Source: Promicromonospora panici | GTDB taxonomy: Bacteria > Actinomycetota > Actinomycetes > Actinomycetales > Cellulomonadaceae | Assembly (NCBI RefSeq): GCF_900608595.1 | Contig: NZ_UWYY01000014.1 | Span: 1-64,000, forward strand | Direction of reading: 5' to 3' | Length of the DNA stretch: 64,000 bases | Shown here: positions 42,401-51,229 of the stretch, one piece after another | Layout: each line of letters opens with the position of its first letter | How positions within the stretch are numbered: the stretch's first letter is position 1 | Translations under genes and position numbers: made by a program | The notes under the pieces: model-generated | The model's database searches: none | Seen by the model: the letters and a program-made list of their open reading frames with translations, nothing else | What the model was told of the DNA's origin: nothing

Positions 42401-45400
42401 GACCGGCCGGGTCGCAGTTGATCGTCGGCGGAACCTCGGAGTCCTCGGGGACGTCCGCGGCGCCGCACGCCGTGTTCACCACCGTGTCCGGGCCGTCCTC
42501 CGCCAGGTCGATCTCGAACTCGTGCACCTCCTGCTCACCGGGGGCGAGCTCGTCCACCGTGAAGGAACCCTCGGGGAACAGGTCGTCGGTGATCACGAGG
42601 CCGGTCAGGGTGCCCTGGCCGGTGTTCTCCACGACGATCCGGTACGGGACGGTGTCACCCGGGCGGTAGGTCGGGTAGTCCTCCACCGTGTTCGCGTCGC
42701 GCCAGGCGCCGTCGGCGTCCTGCACGTACTTCTTCAGCGAGGCCGAGTAGTAGTTCGCGACCTCGATCGGCGCGGACGTGCGCATCACGAGCTCCGTGTG
42801 GCCGTCCCGCGCCTGGGCGCGGTTGACGAGCGTGTCCCCGCCCTCGACGCCGTCGGTCTCGATCTCGACCGTGAAGGCCTGCGTCGCGCCCGGCGCCAGC
42901 TCCGGACCGATCACCCGGACCGCCGTCGCGTCCGGGCTGAACGTCGTGGTCCAGCCGACCGTGTTCCCGGCGACGTCACCGGCGGCGCCGTTGGATCCGT
43001 CCCCCGGGTCGTCGCTGAGCGAGGCCGGGTCCGCCGTCGTGTAGTAGACGGTGGCGCCCGCCACAGCACCCACGCCGGTCAGCGCGTGGTCGCCGGCGAA
43101 CTCCGTACCGCGCTCGTCACCGTTGAAGGGCAGGATGTCGATCGTGTCCGTGAACGACTGCGGCAGCGGGTCGAACGATCGCAGCGTCACGGTCCACGAG
43201 CCCGCGCCCACGCCGTCTCCGGCGAGGTTCGGGATGTACGGCGTGTCCGCGGACTTCCCGATCGTCGTCCAGCCGGACGACGAGACGGTCACCTGCGCGC
43301 TGGCCGAGCGGGTCTGCCCGCCGTACGACGCCGTCGCCGTGTTCGTGAGAACGGCCCCCGGGGTCACGCTCTGGTCGGCGACCGCCTGGTAGGTCTGCAC
43401 GTTCTGCGTGTTGGTGGCGACTCCGTCGAGGCTCCAGGTCAGCACCTGGCGGCCCTCGCCGTCGGTGGTGACGGCCGGCTCGGGCGACGCCGAACCAGGC
43501 ACGTATGTCAGACCGAGCGGCAGCGTGTCCACGAGCTCGTAGTTGTCGACCGTCGGCGGAACCTGCCCCGCGCCGTTGGCGGCGTAGGTCAGCGTAAACG
43601 TCGCCGGGACGCCCGGAGTCACGGCGCTGCGGTCGGCCGACTTCACGATCGCCGGCACGGCGTCGATGATGCGGAGCACGTCCCGGAAACCGGTCGTGCA
43701 CGGGTACCGCCAGCCGGGCGTGTTCGTGATGCACCCGGCGTAGTCCGGGCCGGTCCACGAGTCGGGGACCGGGGCGTCGTGGATCCCGGAGAAGAAGGTC
43801 CACACCTCCGTGCCCGGCGGGGTCTCCGGCCGGATCCGGACGAACGCGACCGGGGTGATGCTCGGGTCGTCGGCGTGCGCCTCGGCCTGCCCCTGGGTCA
43901 TGACGACGCGTACGGCCTTGACGTCGGCGAGGTTCGCCGGCGGGGTGGTGCTCCATCCGTCGTCGGGCCCGCAGTCGAACGTGTTCGGGTCGTAGCCGCC
44001 GCTCGCCGGGTCCAGGTTCGGGCTGGTGCCTGTGTAGTACTCGAAGGGAGCGCCGTCGACACCGCCCGGCGGAGTGCCCCAGACGAACGACTCGAGGGTC
44101 ACGTGCCGCGTGTCGAAGGGCGCACACATGCCGACGAGGCGCTCGTCGGCGCGGTGCGACCAGCGCTGCCAGCCCGTGTCGAGGTACTGCCCCACGACGG
44201 TGCCCGCCGAGACGCGGTAGGTGTCGTCCCACGTCGTGCCGCCGCTTCCCGTGTACCCGCGGCCCCAGCCGGAGGAGTACGTGCCGAGCGGCTGCCACGA
44301 CTTGGTCTCGCTGTTGTTCGACGGGTCGTCCTGCGCGGTCAGCCCGGTCGTCGAGGTGTAGGTCGGCGCGTTCGAGGTGAGCGTCGCGGATCCACCCGGC
44401 ACGTTCAGTACACGCACATACACCGAGCCGGAGGCCAGCGCCACCTCGTCGGTGGGCAGCAGGTTGCCCGCCGAGTCGCGCGTGGGAACGTTCGCCGGGT
44501 CGTAGTCGATGCCGGTCAGCGTCATCTGGAACGTGTTGGCACCGGTCTGCGTGACCGTGCAGCTGTCGACGAACGACGTCATGTGGGTGGCCGGGTGGTC
44601 ACCACCCGACCACGGGTGGCCGTCGGCCGCCGTGCCCAGGTCGAAGGCGGTACAGCCCTTCGGCGCGATCTGGATCGTGCCGCCCTGCGGGGACGCGATG
44701 TTCAGCTCGTAGGTGACCGTCTGCGGGCCGGCGTCGCTCGCCTTCGCCTTGCTCAGGGTCCACTCGTAGCTGACCTCGAAGTAGTCGGCGCCGCTGGAGA
44801 CGTACGCGGCGCCCGTGACCCACCGGATGTCCATCCCGAACTCGTTGACGATGTCGATCGGGTCCAGGTCGGCCGTCTGCCCCGCGATCGTGCCCGACGC
44901 CGAGAGCTGGCTCCCGGTCGGCCCGTCCGCCTCGACCGGCGTCTGGATCACGACGGCGGTGCCCTGGTCCTTGGTGCCCAGGTTGCAGGTGAGGGTCGCA
45001 CCGTCCGCGGAGATCGCTGAGACCGGGTCGACGCCGTCGGTGAGACACGCGTCCGGCAGCTCGCCGAACACGCCGTTCTCGAGCGTGACGCTGAAGGTCA
45101 CGTTGTCCACCGGCTCGTTCGACGGCGCCGCCGCGTCGTCGTTGACGTTGACGCGCCACACGCCGGTGACGACGTCGCCGGACGTCACGACGGCGGGCGT
45201 GCCCGTCTCCCACTCGCCGGTGATCTCGTAGACGGGGTCGGCGTACGCCGGAGGCGCGGCTGCCACGACGAGCCCGGTGCAGGCCGTCACGGTGGCCATC
45301 GCGCCACCGATCCAGCGCGTCAGCAGACGGTGTCCGGCTCTCCTGGCGTCCGGCGCCCACGCACGACGCCTTCTTCCTGTCCGACCAGTTCGGCGACCCT

Positions 45401-45416
45401 CTGACGGACTGTGCAT
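39429..45416 (-). CDS. 1995-residue repeat-built surface protein with class-E-like sorting signal
   Basis: A secreted, wall-anchored protein. The long basic signal peptide (RRTGRTGRRRRAWAPD, then TRWIGGAMATVTACTGLVVAAAPPAYA) is followed by about 900 residues of beta-rich and DUF11-like domains (QTVTYELNIASPQGG, YRPGDTVPYRIVVENTGQGTLTGLVI). Then come six tandem units of about 110-150 residues, each opening like DKTVSSGPTPNGDGTWTVVY, each with Cys residues. The end is PLATTGADIGWLAGGGALLILLGALAIVIARRHGRD. LATTG fits the LAxTG signal of class E sortases. ATG 45416 follows AAAGGA. The divergent LuxR gene and zf-HC2 gene may regulate it. Confidence 0.92.
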   Translation of the reverse strand: MHSPSEGRRTGRTGRRRRAWAPDARRAGHRLLTRWIGGAMATVTACTGLVVAAAPPAYADPVYEITGEWETGTPAVVTSGDVVTGVWRVNVNDDAAAPSNEPVDNVTFSVTLENGVFGELPDACLTDGVDPVSAISADGATLTCNLGTKDQGTAVVIQTPVEADGPTGSQLSASGTIAGQTADLDPIDIVNEFGMDIRWVTGAAYVSSGADYFEVSYEWTLSKAKASDAGPQTVTYELNIASPQGGTIQIAPKGCTAFDLGTAADGHPWSGGDHPATHMTSFVDSCTVTQTGANTFQMTLTGIDYDPANVPTRDSAGNLLPTDEVALASGSVYVRVLNVPGGSATLTSNAPTYTSTTGLTAQDDPSNNSETKSWQPLGTYSSGWGRGYTGSGGTTWDDTYRVSAGTVVGQYLDTGWQRWSHRADERLVGMCAPFDTRHVTLESFVWGTPPGGVDGAPFEYYTGTSPNLDPASGGYDPNTFDCGPDDGWSTTPPANLADVKAVRVVMTQGQAEAHADDPSITPVAFVRIRPETPPGTEVWTFFSGIHDAPVPDSWTGPDYAGCITNTPGWRYPCTTGFRDVLRIIDAVPAIVKSADRSAVTPGVPATFTLTYAANGAGQVPPTVDNYELVDTLPLGLTYVPGSASPEPAVTTDGEGRQVLTWSLDGVATNTQNVQTYQAVADQSVTPGAVLTNTATASYGGQTRSASAQVTVSSSGWTTIGKSADTPYIPNLAGDGVGAGSWTVTLRSFDPLPQSFTDTIDILPFNGDERGTEFAGDHALTGVGAVAGATVYYTTADPASLSDDPGDGSNGAAGDVAGNTVGWTTTFSPDATAVRVIGPELAPGATQAFTVEIETDGVEGGDTLVNRAQARDGHTELVMRTSAPIEVANYYSASLKKYVQDADGAWRDANTVEDYPTYRPGDTVPYRIVVENTGQGTLTGLVITDDLFPEGSFTVDELAPGEQEVHEFEIDLAEDGPDTVVNTACGAADVPEDSEVPPTINCDPAGLEVEGDPTHTKELVSATPIGNGQWEVVYGIDVSNTSTASTSYSLADTLHFTDEADIVSAEVTASPDGVTLADPAWDGQGEDLIASGVPLAGTDDDGYTAHRYELTVIADVPLNIPGAGSGDDPTECGSADDEPDADTAFNNTSSMTDALGETEDDQACAPIPSIDIAKSVSAGPVPNGDGTWTVTYDIVASNSGTADGEYDVTDTMTVDGDLVVESGSVITTPDGVTASPDWTGLGADRTSPENLIAAGVSLPTGESHTYQVEVVIGIFGDAGGSPIVTPCSELGEGGPGGLSNAAGIEHNDLTDDAEACVTIAYITVDKTVSSGPTPNGDGTWTVVYDIVAENTGGAAGEYEVTDRLHFGDGITIVSAEVSTAPDGVGTSADWTGLGAEGDAENVVASGVELAASGTHTYQVEVVVELDEATIDPAALTCPPPGTGENGGLANSTTLDHNGIVGADEVCPTLPLIGVDKSISDGPTPNGDGTWTITYDLVATNTGAAAGDYDLTDQLRYGEGVVVESADVVTTPGGVADPEGWTGQGADLGAAENVIATGVTLDAGGEHTYQAEVVVSLDGSEATSDTLACPEPGSGDSGGLANSTQLTHNGEVRDDAACADLPLIDVTKTLSGAVTPVDGEDGVYDVVYEIAVTNSGPGAGTYDLDDTLAPGEGITVVGIQDVSTDAPEPVGINPGFDGVDDVLIVEDQPIAGADAAAVVHTYTVTVRYEADLSGIVFPDTDTCTGVGGTADGALNNVAGVSWNGITDSDSECVRPGRPTLDKSLVSAKSVGKGTWKVVYDLTVGNAGTEATTYDLDDELLFAPVITAESVAVTGPEGVTLNKGFDGDSDQRIATDVALAGLDDKGYTPHVYRVTVLADVPPSFDDVGADGTGSPACTVPAGSNLIEQGLNNAATLTDETGGTQTDTDCAPVTSADVTKPVDTGTPGNPGDPGTPSGPQPPLATTGADIGWLAGGGALLILLGALAIVIARRHGRDVG

Positions 45417-45597
45417 GGGCGGTCCTTTCTTCCTCGCACGCGCCCCTCGCGTGCCCAATGCACTTCCCATAGGACGTTGAGGTGTTGGCGCTTTATCCGC
45501 CGAGGAGGCAAAGATCATCAGCTGCGTCATCAGTTCCGGGGCAAAGTTCACCCTCCCTCCCAGCGCGTGCATATCGTTGCAAAGGCATGATCCGAGA

Positions 45598-47244
45598 GTG
45601 CCCATTTCACCTGCTGGACCGGACTCGCCACGCGACGCGATGATCCGTGCAGGGCTGGCATCCGGCGATCTCGACCGGATCGAGGACCTCTTCGACACCC
45701 TCTGGTACGACCTGGCGAACAGGTTCGCGCCCGAGGTCCTGCGGGCGGTCGAGGGAGTACCGGCCGCGGCGTTCGAGAGCCGCCCCCGACTGCTGCACGC
45801 GGCCCTGCTCGCGCAGGTGCGCACGAGCCACGCGGAGGGAGACCACCGGCGGCTGCACCGGGCGCACCAGTTCTACGTCGTGGCAGGCCAGCGCTACACC
45901 AAGCGGCTCGGCGCCTTCGCCCGGCCCGGCGACCTGATCACCGCCAGCGCGGCCGCCGTCGTCTCGGGCCGAGTCCGCGGCGACTACGGAAAGGCCGAGC
46001 AGGTGGGCGCGTGGACGGACGCACAGATCACGCTGGGAACGACGCAGCTGGCACTGCCGTGGACGGCGGCCCGGGCAGCGGTCCGGCCCGGCTGGCTGTC
46101 GGCGGAACGCGGCCTCACCGCGATGCTCGGGGGTTCCCTCGACCAGGCGACGCAGCTGTTCACGCGGGCGCACGCCGAAGCCGGCGAGCCGCCGCACGCC
46201 CACTACGCCGGCGCGAGCGCCGCGGCGAACCTCGCCCTCCTCGCCGCCTGGCGCGGCCACCTCGACCTCGCCCGCACGTGGCTCGAGACGTTCGAGAGCC
46301 ACGACCCTCTCCCCGACTGGATCGAGCACCAGAACGGCGTGGGCGCGGCGACGGCCCGCACACTCATCGCCATCGACGAGGGCGATGCCGCCACGGCGGC
46401 CGATCTGCTGGGCAGGATCGGGCCGGCGACACGGGCCATGGAGCTCTGGCCCTTCGTGGCCTTCGCCGACGCGAGCTACGAGGAGCACTTCGGGGACCCG
46501 CACACGGGTCTGCGCGTGCTCGACTCAGCACGTCAGAGGCACGGGGCCCTCAGCCCCGACCCGACCACCATGGCCGGAGAGCTCGTCCTGCGCGCCGAGG
46601 CGAAGCTCCTCCTCCGGGTCGGGGCAGGCACGCGCGTACTCCATCTCGCCGACCAGCACGCCGAGGTCGACTCGCTGACGCTGTACGTCGCCTGGGCACA
46701 CCTCCTGGCCGGGGAGCACCACGAGGCGATGCGCCTGGCCGCGGAGGCGATCCGGTACAACGAGCTGCCCCTGAACGATCAGCTGGGTCTCCACCTCGTC
46801 CAGGCCACCGCGAACCTGCGGACCGGGCATCCCGAACGCGCAGGGGCTTCGTTCCTGTCCGCGATCCGCCTGCGCTCCACTCCCGCGCACGTCTCGCCCT
46901 TCCTCGCTCTGCACGACAGGGAGCTGGACGAGCTGGCTCGGCTCGCCCGCGTGGCCAACCCGCTGCACGGCGGCAGAGTCACGGCCCGGCACAACACCCC
47001 GCCGTCGGGCCCGCTGGTCCACCTCACGCCCCGCGAGCGGGAGGTGCTGCGCGCCCTGAGCACCGGGCAGACCGCCGAGCAGACGGCTGCCCAGTTCGGG
47101 GTCTCGGTGAACACCGTGCGCACCCAGATCCGCCGGATCTACCAGAAGCTACGGGTCTCGCACCGCAAGGAGGCCCTGGCGAAGGCCGAGCACCTCGGCC
47201 TGCTCCGGGCTCCGCGATTCGCCTCGCACGACCGGGCCGGCTGA
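45598..47244 (+). CDS. LuxR-family regulator with TPR-like N-terminal region
   Basis: A 548-residue regulator. Most of the protein is helical and TPR-like (LLHAALLAQVRTSHAEGDHR, GASAAANLALLAAWRGHLDLAR, LYVAWAHLLAGEHHEAMRLAAEA). It lacks the AAA ATPase of full LAL/MalT proteins. The DNA-binding domain is LTPREREVLRALSTGQTAEQTAAQFGVSVNTVRTQIRRIYQKL. Start options are TTG 45577, GTG 45598 and ATG 45640; GTG 45598 is used here. It is divergent from the giant surface-protein gene and is its obvious regulator candidate. Confidence 0.88.
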   Translation: MPISPAGPDSPRDAMIRAGLASGDLDRIEDLFDTLWYDLANRFAPEVLRAVEGVPAAAFESRPRLLHAALLAQVRTSHAEGDHRRLHRAHQFYVVAGQRYTKRLGAFARPGDLITASAAAVVSGRVRGDYGKAEQVGAWTDAQITLGTTQLALPWTAARAAVRPGWLSAERGLTAMLGGSLDQATQLFTRAHAEAGEPPHAHYAGASAAANLALLAAWRGHLDLARTWLETFESHDPLPDWIEHQNGVGAATARTLIAIDEGDAATAADLLGRIGPATRAMELWPFVAFADASYEEHFGDPHTGLRVLDSARQRHGALSPDPTTMAGELVLRAEAKLLLRVGAGTRVLHLADQHAEVDSLTLYVAWAHLLAGEHHEAMRLAAEAIRYNELPLNDQLGLHLVQATANLRTGHPERAGASFLSAIRLRSTPAHVSPFLALHDRELDELARLARVANPLHGGRVTARHNTPPSGPLVHLTPREREVLRALSTGQTAEQTAAQFGVSVNTVRTQIRRIYQKLRVSHRKEALAKAEHLGLLRAPRFASHDRAG

Positions 47245-47245
47245 G

Positions 47246-47274
47246 CTCGCCACATCCCCTCTTTGCGGCGAGCC
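47246..47274. terminator. Hairpin after the LuxR gene
   Basis: GCTCGCC (47246-47252) and GGCGAGC (47268-47274) can pair around a 15-nt pyrimidine-rich loop, just past the LuxR stop codon. A weak T-rich tail follows. Confidence 0.5.
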
Positions 47275-47370
47275 AGTTTGTGGCGGGCAGTTGGCGTCGA
47301 GCATGGACGAAAGTGGGCGTATCACACCTAAATTTCGATGAATCGTCATCCAAAGTGAAACTAGTACCAG

Positions 47371-47384
47371 CCGGTCACGACCGG
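47371..47384. promoter_or_regulatory. Perfect palindrome upstream of the zf-HC2 gene
   Basis: CCGGTC-AC-GACCGG lies 29 bases before the GTG start of the zf-HC2 gene, in a relatively AT-rich upstream region (taaatttcgatg near 47330). It could be an operator; no regulator is assigned. Confidence 0.3.
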
Positions 47385-47412
47385 ACGATGTACGCACAGG
47401 GGGCAGGTTCGC

Positions 47413-47832
47413 GTGACAGCCACGGATGATCTGCGATTCGACGACTTGAGGGCGGTGTTCGACGGCGAGGACGAGGACGACATATCCATGCTTCGCTTCC
47501 TCCTGCCCGACCCGCGCGCGACGGACGCCGTAGGGGACGACGTACCGGACGGCGTGGGCGACATCGAGGGGGTCGGCGTCGTTCACGAGGTCGAGTGCCG
47601 CCTCACCCGCGCCGCCATGCACGACTACGTCAACCGGAACCTCCAGCCGCGCCGCCAGCGCCGCCTGGAGACCCATCTGTACGGCTGCGACCGCTGCATC
47701 CGGGCCTTCATCGACATCCGCGAGGTGTCCTGGAAGCGCCGCGCCGCCGGCCTCACCACACCGATCGGCAGATCGATCGGCACATCGAACGGCACGGACG
47801 ACGACGCCCCACGCCTCAAGGGCACGTCGTGA
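47413..47832 (+). CDS. zf-HC2 zinc-finger protein (anti-sigma-like, no membrane segment)
   Basis: A 139-residue soluble protein. An acidic N-terminus (DDLRAVFDGEDEDDISML) is followed by a putative zinc finger of the zf-HC2 type with the ligands His and two Cys in THLYGCDRCIRAF, preceded by MHDYVNRNLQPRRQRRLE. Such domains bind sigma factors, but no sigma gene is near. A stand-alone ZAS-type protein next to the surface-protein regulator suggests a control role, which is an inference. GTG at 47413 is the only reasonable start. Confidence 0.78.
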   Translation: MTATDDLRFDDLRAVFDGEDEDDISMLRFLLPDPRATDAVGDDVPDGVGDIEGVGVVHEVECRLTRAAMHDYVNRNLQPRRQRRLETHLYGCDRCIRAFIDIREVSWKRRAAGLTTPIGRSIGTSNGTDDDAPRLKGTS

Positions 47833-47849
47833 TCACGCGGGCTCTGTGA

Positions 47850-49634
47850 TCATGCAGGCTCCCGGGATCCCACCTGCGCCCGGACCGCGGCGACCGACCG
47901 GCGAGAACCCTTCCCGTTGCCCCTGTTGCCCCTGATCCCCGCGACGGCGACTGCAAGCACCGAGGTCAGGATCAGCGCCACGGCGGGTGCGACCGTCGTC
48001 CAGGGGGCGCGTTCCACGTAGTCGATGCCCTCCGCGAGCAGCAGGCCCCACTCGGGCAGCGGCGGCTGCGCGCCCAGGCCGAGGAACCCGAGCGCCGCGA
48101 GCGCGAGCGCGACACCGGGCAGGCGGAGCATGCCGTGGCGCAGCAGCGGCGGGATCGTGGCGGGCAGCACGTGCCGCACCCAGATCTCGAAGCGGGAGAC
48201 CCCGGCGAGCGGGAGCCATCTGATGTGCGGCATGGCGCTCGCCTCGTCGATGAGTGCGGCGGCGTGGGCCGTGAGCGGGGGCCACGTGACCCAGAGCACC
48301 GCGAGCGCCGCGCCGCCGACGGACGGGCCGAGCAGCGCCGCGATGATGACACCGGCGAGGATCGGGGGTGTCGCGTTGGCGATCTCGGCCGGGCCGCGCG
48401 CGATCTCGCCGAGCACGGCCAGGAGCAGCGCCACGACGACGGCGAGCAGGACGATCCCCACCGACGGCAGGAGCGTGCCGAGCGTTCCGTGCGCGACTCG
48501 CGCGAGGAGGTCGCGTCCGCTGGCGTCCGCCCCGAAGGGCAGCTCGCCGCTGGGCGGCGCGAGCCGTTCGTGGGCGAGCGTGTACGGGTCGCGGGGCAGG
48601 CCGAGGGCGAGGATGAGGAGCAGCAGGCTCAGCGCGATCCCGACGGTCCAGCGGGCGGCCCGGTCGTCGCCGCGCCGCTCGGGCGGGGGCGGGAGCGCCC
48701 CGGGCGGGAGCGGTCCCCCGCGCAGTGCCCGGCGGGCGAGACCGGCGACCACTCCGACGAGCACCGCCGCGAGCGCCATGAGCAGCACGCCCGCCTGGAG
48801 GGCGGGCAGGTCCTGCGCGTTGGCCGCCCCGAGCAGGTAGCGGCCGAGCCCGGGGATGGCGAAGACCTGCTCGACGGCGACGGCGCCCCCGAGCAGGCCG
48901 ATCAGCACGAGCCCCAGCTGGTCGACGACGGCGGCCGCCGCGCGGCGCAGCACCCCGACGAGGAGCACGCCGTGCCGGGCGCCGGCGAGCAGCCACACGT
49001 TGACCCAGCGTTCCTCGGTGACGCCGGCGACGGCGTCGGCCAGGAGGCGGCCGAGGAGTCCGCCCGCGGGGATGCCGAGGGAGAGCGCCGGCAGGATCGC
49101 CGTGTGCAGGCCGGTCCACCCGTAGGGCGGGAGCAGCTGCAGCTGCACCGCGACCACGACGAGCAGGGTGCTCGCGAGGAGGAACTCGGGCAGCGCGGTG
49201 AGCGCGACCCCGACGGGTCCGGAGCCGCGCTGCGGGCGGTCGCGCAGCACCCGCAGCACGGCCGGCGTGACGATGGCTGCCGCGATGGCGAGCGCGACGA
49301 CACCCGCGAACGCGGTGAGCGTCACGGACACACCGAGCGCGCTCCACGCGCCCGGCCCGATCTCGGCGCCGCTCACCCACGAGGTGCCGAGGTCGCCGCG
49401 GAGCACGCCGGACCACCAGCGGATGCTGGTGACCACCGGCCCGCCGTCGAGCCCGAGCTCGGCGCGGATCGCCGCGAGCGCCTCCGGGGTCGGTTCGAGC
49501 TCCGCGTACCGGGCGCGGAGCACCGAGGCGGCGGGATCGCGCTGCGAGAGCCAGGGCAGCGCCCCGGCGACGAGCAGCAGCGCGATCCCGCTGCCGAGCC
49601 GGGAGGCGATCCCGAGGACGCTACGGTGCCGCAT
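47850..49634 (-). CDS. Fused DppB-DppC-type ABC permease
   Basis: A 594-residue inner-membrane protein that joins both permeases of a peptide/nickel-type importer. The first half (about 1-310) is DppB-like: GDLGTSWVSG, LGIPAGGLLGRLLADAVAGVTEERW, AVAVEQVFAIPGLGRYLL. A Pro-rich linker (GGPLPPGALPPPPERR) follows. The second half (about 335-575) is DppC-like: LPFGADASGRDLLARVAHG, TWPPLTAHAAALIDEASAMPHIRW, PATIPPLLRHGMLRLPGVALALAALGFLGLGAQPPLPEWG. These are normally two genes. It is the last gene of a four-gene operon with a Zur-like box upstream and overlaps the binding-protein gene by 14 bases. Confidence 0.93.
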   Translation of the reverse strand: MRHRSVLGIASRLGSGIALLLVAGALPWLSQRDPAASVLRARYAELEPTPEALAAIRAELGLDGGPVVTSIRWWSGVLRGDLGTSWVSGAEIGPGAWSALGVSVTLTAFAGVVALAIAAAIVTPAVLRVLRDRPQRGSGPVGVALTALPEFLLASTLLVVVAVQLQLLPPYGWTGLHTAILPALSLGIPAGGLLGRLLADAVAGVTEERWVNVWLLAGARHGVLLVGVLRRAAAAVVDQLGLVLIGLLGGAVAVEQVFAIPGLGRYLLGAANAQDLPALQAGVLLMALAAVLVGVVAGLARRALRGGPLPPGALPPPPERRGDDRAARWTVGIALSLLLLILALGLPRDPYTLAHERLAPPSGELPFGADASGRDLLARVAHGTLGTLLPSVGIVLLAVVVALLLAVLGEIARGPAEIANATPPILAGVIIAALLGPSVGGAALAVLWVTWPPLTAHAAALIDEASAMPHIRWLPLAGVSRFEIWVRHVLPATIPPLLRHGMLRLPGVALALAALGFLGLGAQPPLPEWGLLLAEGIDYVERAPWTTVAPAVALILTSVLAVAVAGIRGNRGNGKGSRRSVAAVRAQVGSREPA

Positions 49635-51156
49635 CGAGGCGGGTGCTCGCGGTGACGAGGATGCGTTCGCGGGGGTCCCGGGCGGCGTCGGCCACGCGTG
49701 CCGACTCGCCCTGGATGACGCGCTCGTGCAGCAGCGGGATCGCGGCGTCGGTGGCGAGCACCTCGGCTTCCGCCATCATGCTGGCGCGCTGCCGGTCCTC
49801 GCCCGGCTCCGTCTGCGCCGCGCGGCTGATGGCCGCGTCGACGTCGCTGCTGCAGAGCTGGGCGATCGAGAAGCCGCCCGCGCAGGTGAAGTCGGAGGCG
49901 AAGTACGCGACCGGGTCGCCGGAGTCGAGCACGGTCGCGCGGGACAGGATGAACGCGTCGAACTTGCCGTCCAGGGCGTCCGCCTCGATGAACTGGTACT
50001 CGCGGACGTCCTGCTGCACGTCGAAGCCGACGGCCTCGAGCTGCTGCTCGATCATGACGGCGACCTCGGGCAGCTCTGCCCGGTCGGTGAAGGTACCGAG
50101 CGTGATCTTCGCGCCGTCGACGTCCGCCGGTTCGGCGCGCGTCTCGAGCATCTCCTGGTAGGCGGGCTCGTCGCGGTAGGCGGCCGCCCAGGGCAGGGCC
50201 GGGCCGAGCAGGCCCTCGGCGACGTCGGCCCGCCCTTCGTAGACCGACTCGACGATCGCGGCGCGGTCGATGGCCTCGCGCGCGGCGGCGCGCACGCCGG
50301 GATCGGCGAACGGGCCGGTCTCGGCGTTCAGGTAGAGGGTGTTCGTGCGCGGCATGGGCACCTCGACGATGAGGTCGTCGGAGATCGACGCGGCCTGCCC
50401 GGCGGGGATCGCCTCGACGATGTCCGCCTCACCCGTGCGCAACGCCGCCGCGCGGGCTGTGCCGTCGGGGACGAACTTCACGTCGATCCCGGCCGCGTGC
50501 GCGGCCTCGCCCCAGTAGCCGTCGTAACGGTCGAGCGTCGCCCCGACGACGCCGTCGACGGCGGTGAGCTCGAACGGCCCGGTGCCCGTCCCGGCGGGGT
50601 CGACCCCGCTGTCGGTGTAGGCCTCCGCGTCGAGGACGGCGAGCTGCGGGCTCGACAGGCGGTGCGGCAGCAGCGGGTCGGGCTCGGCGGTCGTGATGAC
50701 GACGTCGTCGCGATCGGCCTCGACCGTCATCTCGACGCCGTCGAGAATGCGCGGGACCGGTGTCGCGTCGATCGCGTGCTGGAGCGAGTTGACCACCGAG
50801 TCGGCGGTCAGCTCGTTGCCGTTGTGGAACCGCACGTCCTGCCGGACGGCGAACCGCCAGGTGGTGTCGTCGACCTGCGCCCACTCGGTGGCGAGCGCGG
50901 GGACCGCCTCCCCCGCTTCGTCGAGGACGACGAGCGTCTCGGCCGTGGCCCAGCGGGAGAGCTTGAAGGCGTCGTCGCTCAGGGGGCTGAGACCCGACCG
51001 CGGCGGTTGCAGCATCGCAACGGAGACGCGCTCGTCGGTTCCGGTGCCGCCGGCCGGACCGGACTCCGCGAAGCACGCGGTGAGCAGAGAGAGCGAGAGG
51101 GGGATCGTCGTGAGCGCGAGGAGCCGTCTGGGGGCACGGCGCTTTCGGGTGGTCAT
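49621..51156 (-). CDS. SBP_bac_5 family substrate-binding lipoprotein
   Basis: A 511-residue lipoprotein of the DppA/NikA/OppA family. The signal is RRLLALTTIPLSLSLLTAC. Typical motifs are PALATEWAQVDDTTWRFAVRQDVRFHNG, GTGPFELTAVDG, YDGYWG and AAREAIDRAAIVESVYEGRA. It captures peptides, nickel or metal chelates for the fused permease. The Zur-like site at the head of the operon suggests a zinc complex, perhaps with a small-molecule carrier. ATG 51156 is used; another ATG at 51174 is possible. Confidence 0.92.
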   Translation of the reverse strand: MTTRKRRAPRRLLALTTIPLSLSLLTACFAESGPAGGTGTDERVSVAMLQPPRSGLSPLSDDAFKLSRWATAETLVVLDEAGEAVPALATEWAQVDDTTWRFAVRQDVRFHNGNELTADSVVNSLQHAIDATPVPRILDGVEMTVEADRDDVVITTAEPDPLLPHRLSSPQLAVLDAEAYTDSGVDPAGTGTGPFELTAVDGVVGATLDRYDGYWGEAAHAAGIDVKFVPDGTARAAALRTGEADIVEAIPAGQAASISDDLIVEVPMPRTNTLYLNAETGPFADPGVRAAAREAIDRAAIVESVYEGRADVAEGLLGPALPWAAAYRDEPAYQEMLETRAEPADVDGAKITLGTFTDRAELPEVAVMIEQQLEAVGFDVQQDVREYQFIEADALDGKFDAFILSRATVLDSGDPVAYFASDFTCAGGFSIAQLCSSDVDAAISRAAQTEPGEDRQRASMMAEAEVLATDAAIPLLHERVIQGESARVADAARDPRERILVTASTRLDAAP

Positions 51157-51229
51157 CAGGTGGTTTCCGTTCATCGGTCGGAGGGGGTCGAGCGGGGAGG
51201 CGCCGGCGGATCGAGCCGGGCCGGGCGGG

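Noticed and set aside
42102..45020. A plus-strand open frame of 972 codons inside the surface-protein gene
   Set aside because: It is the complement of the repeat-rich surface gene; repeated DNA keeps the antisense frame open. No start context or domain.
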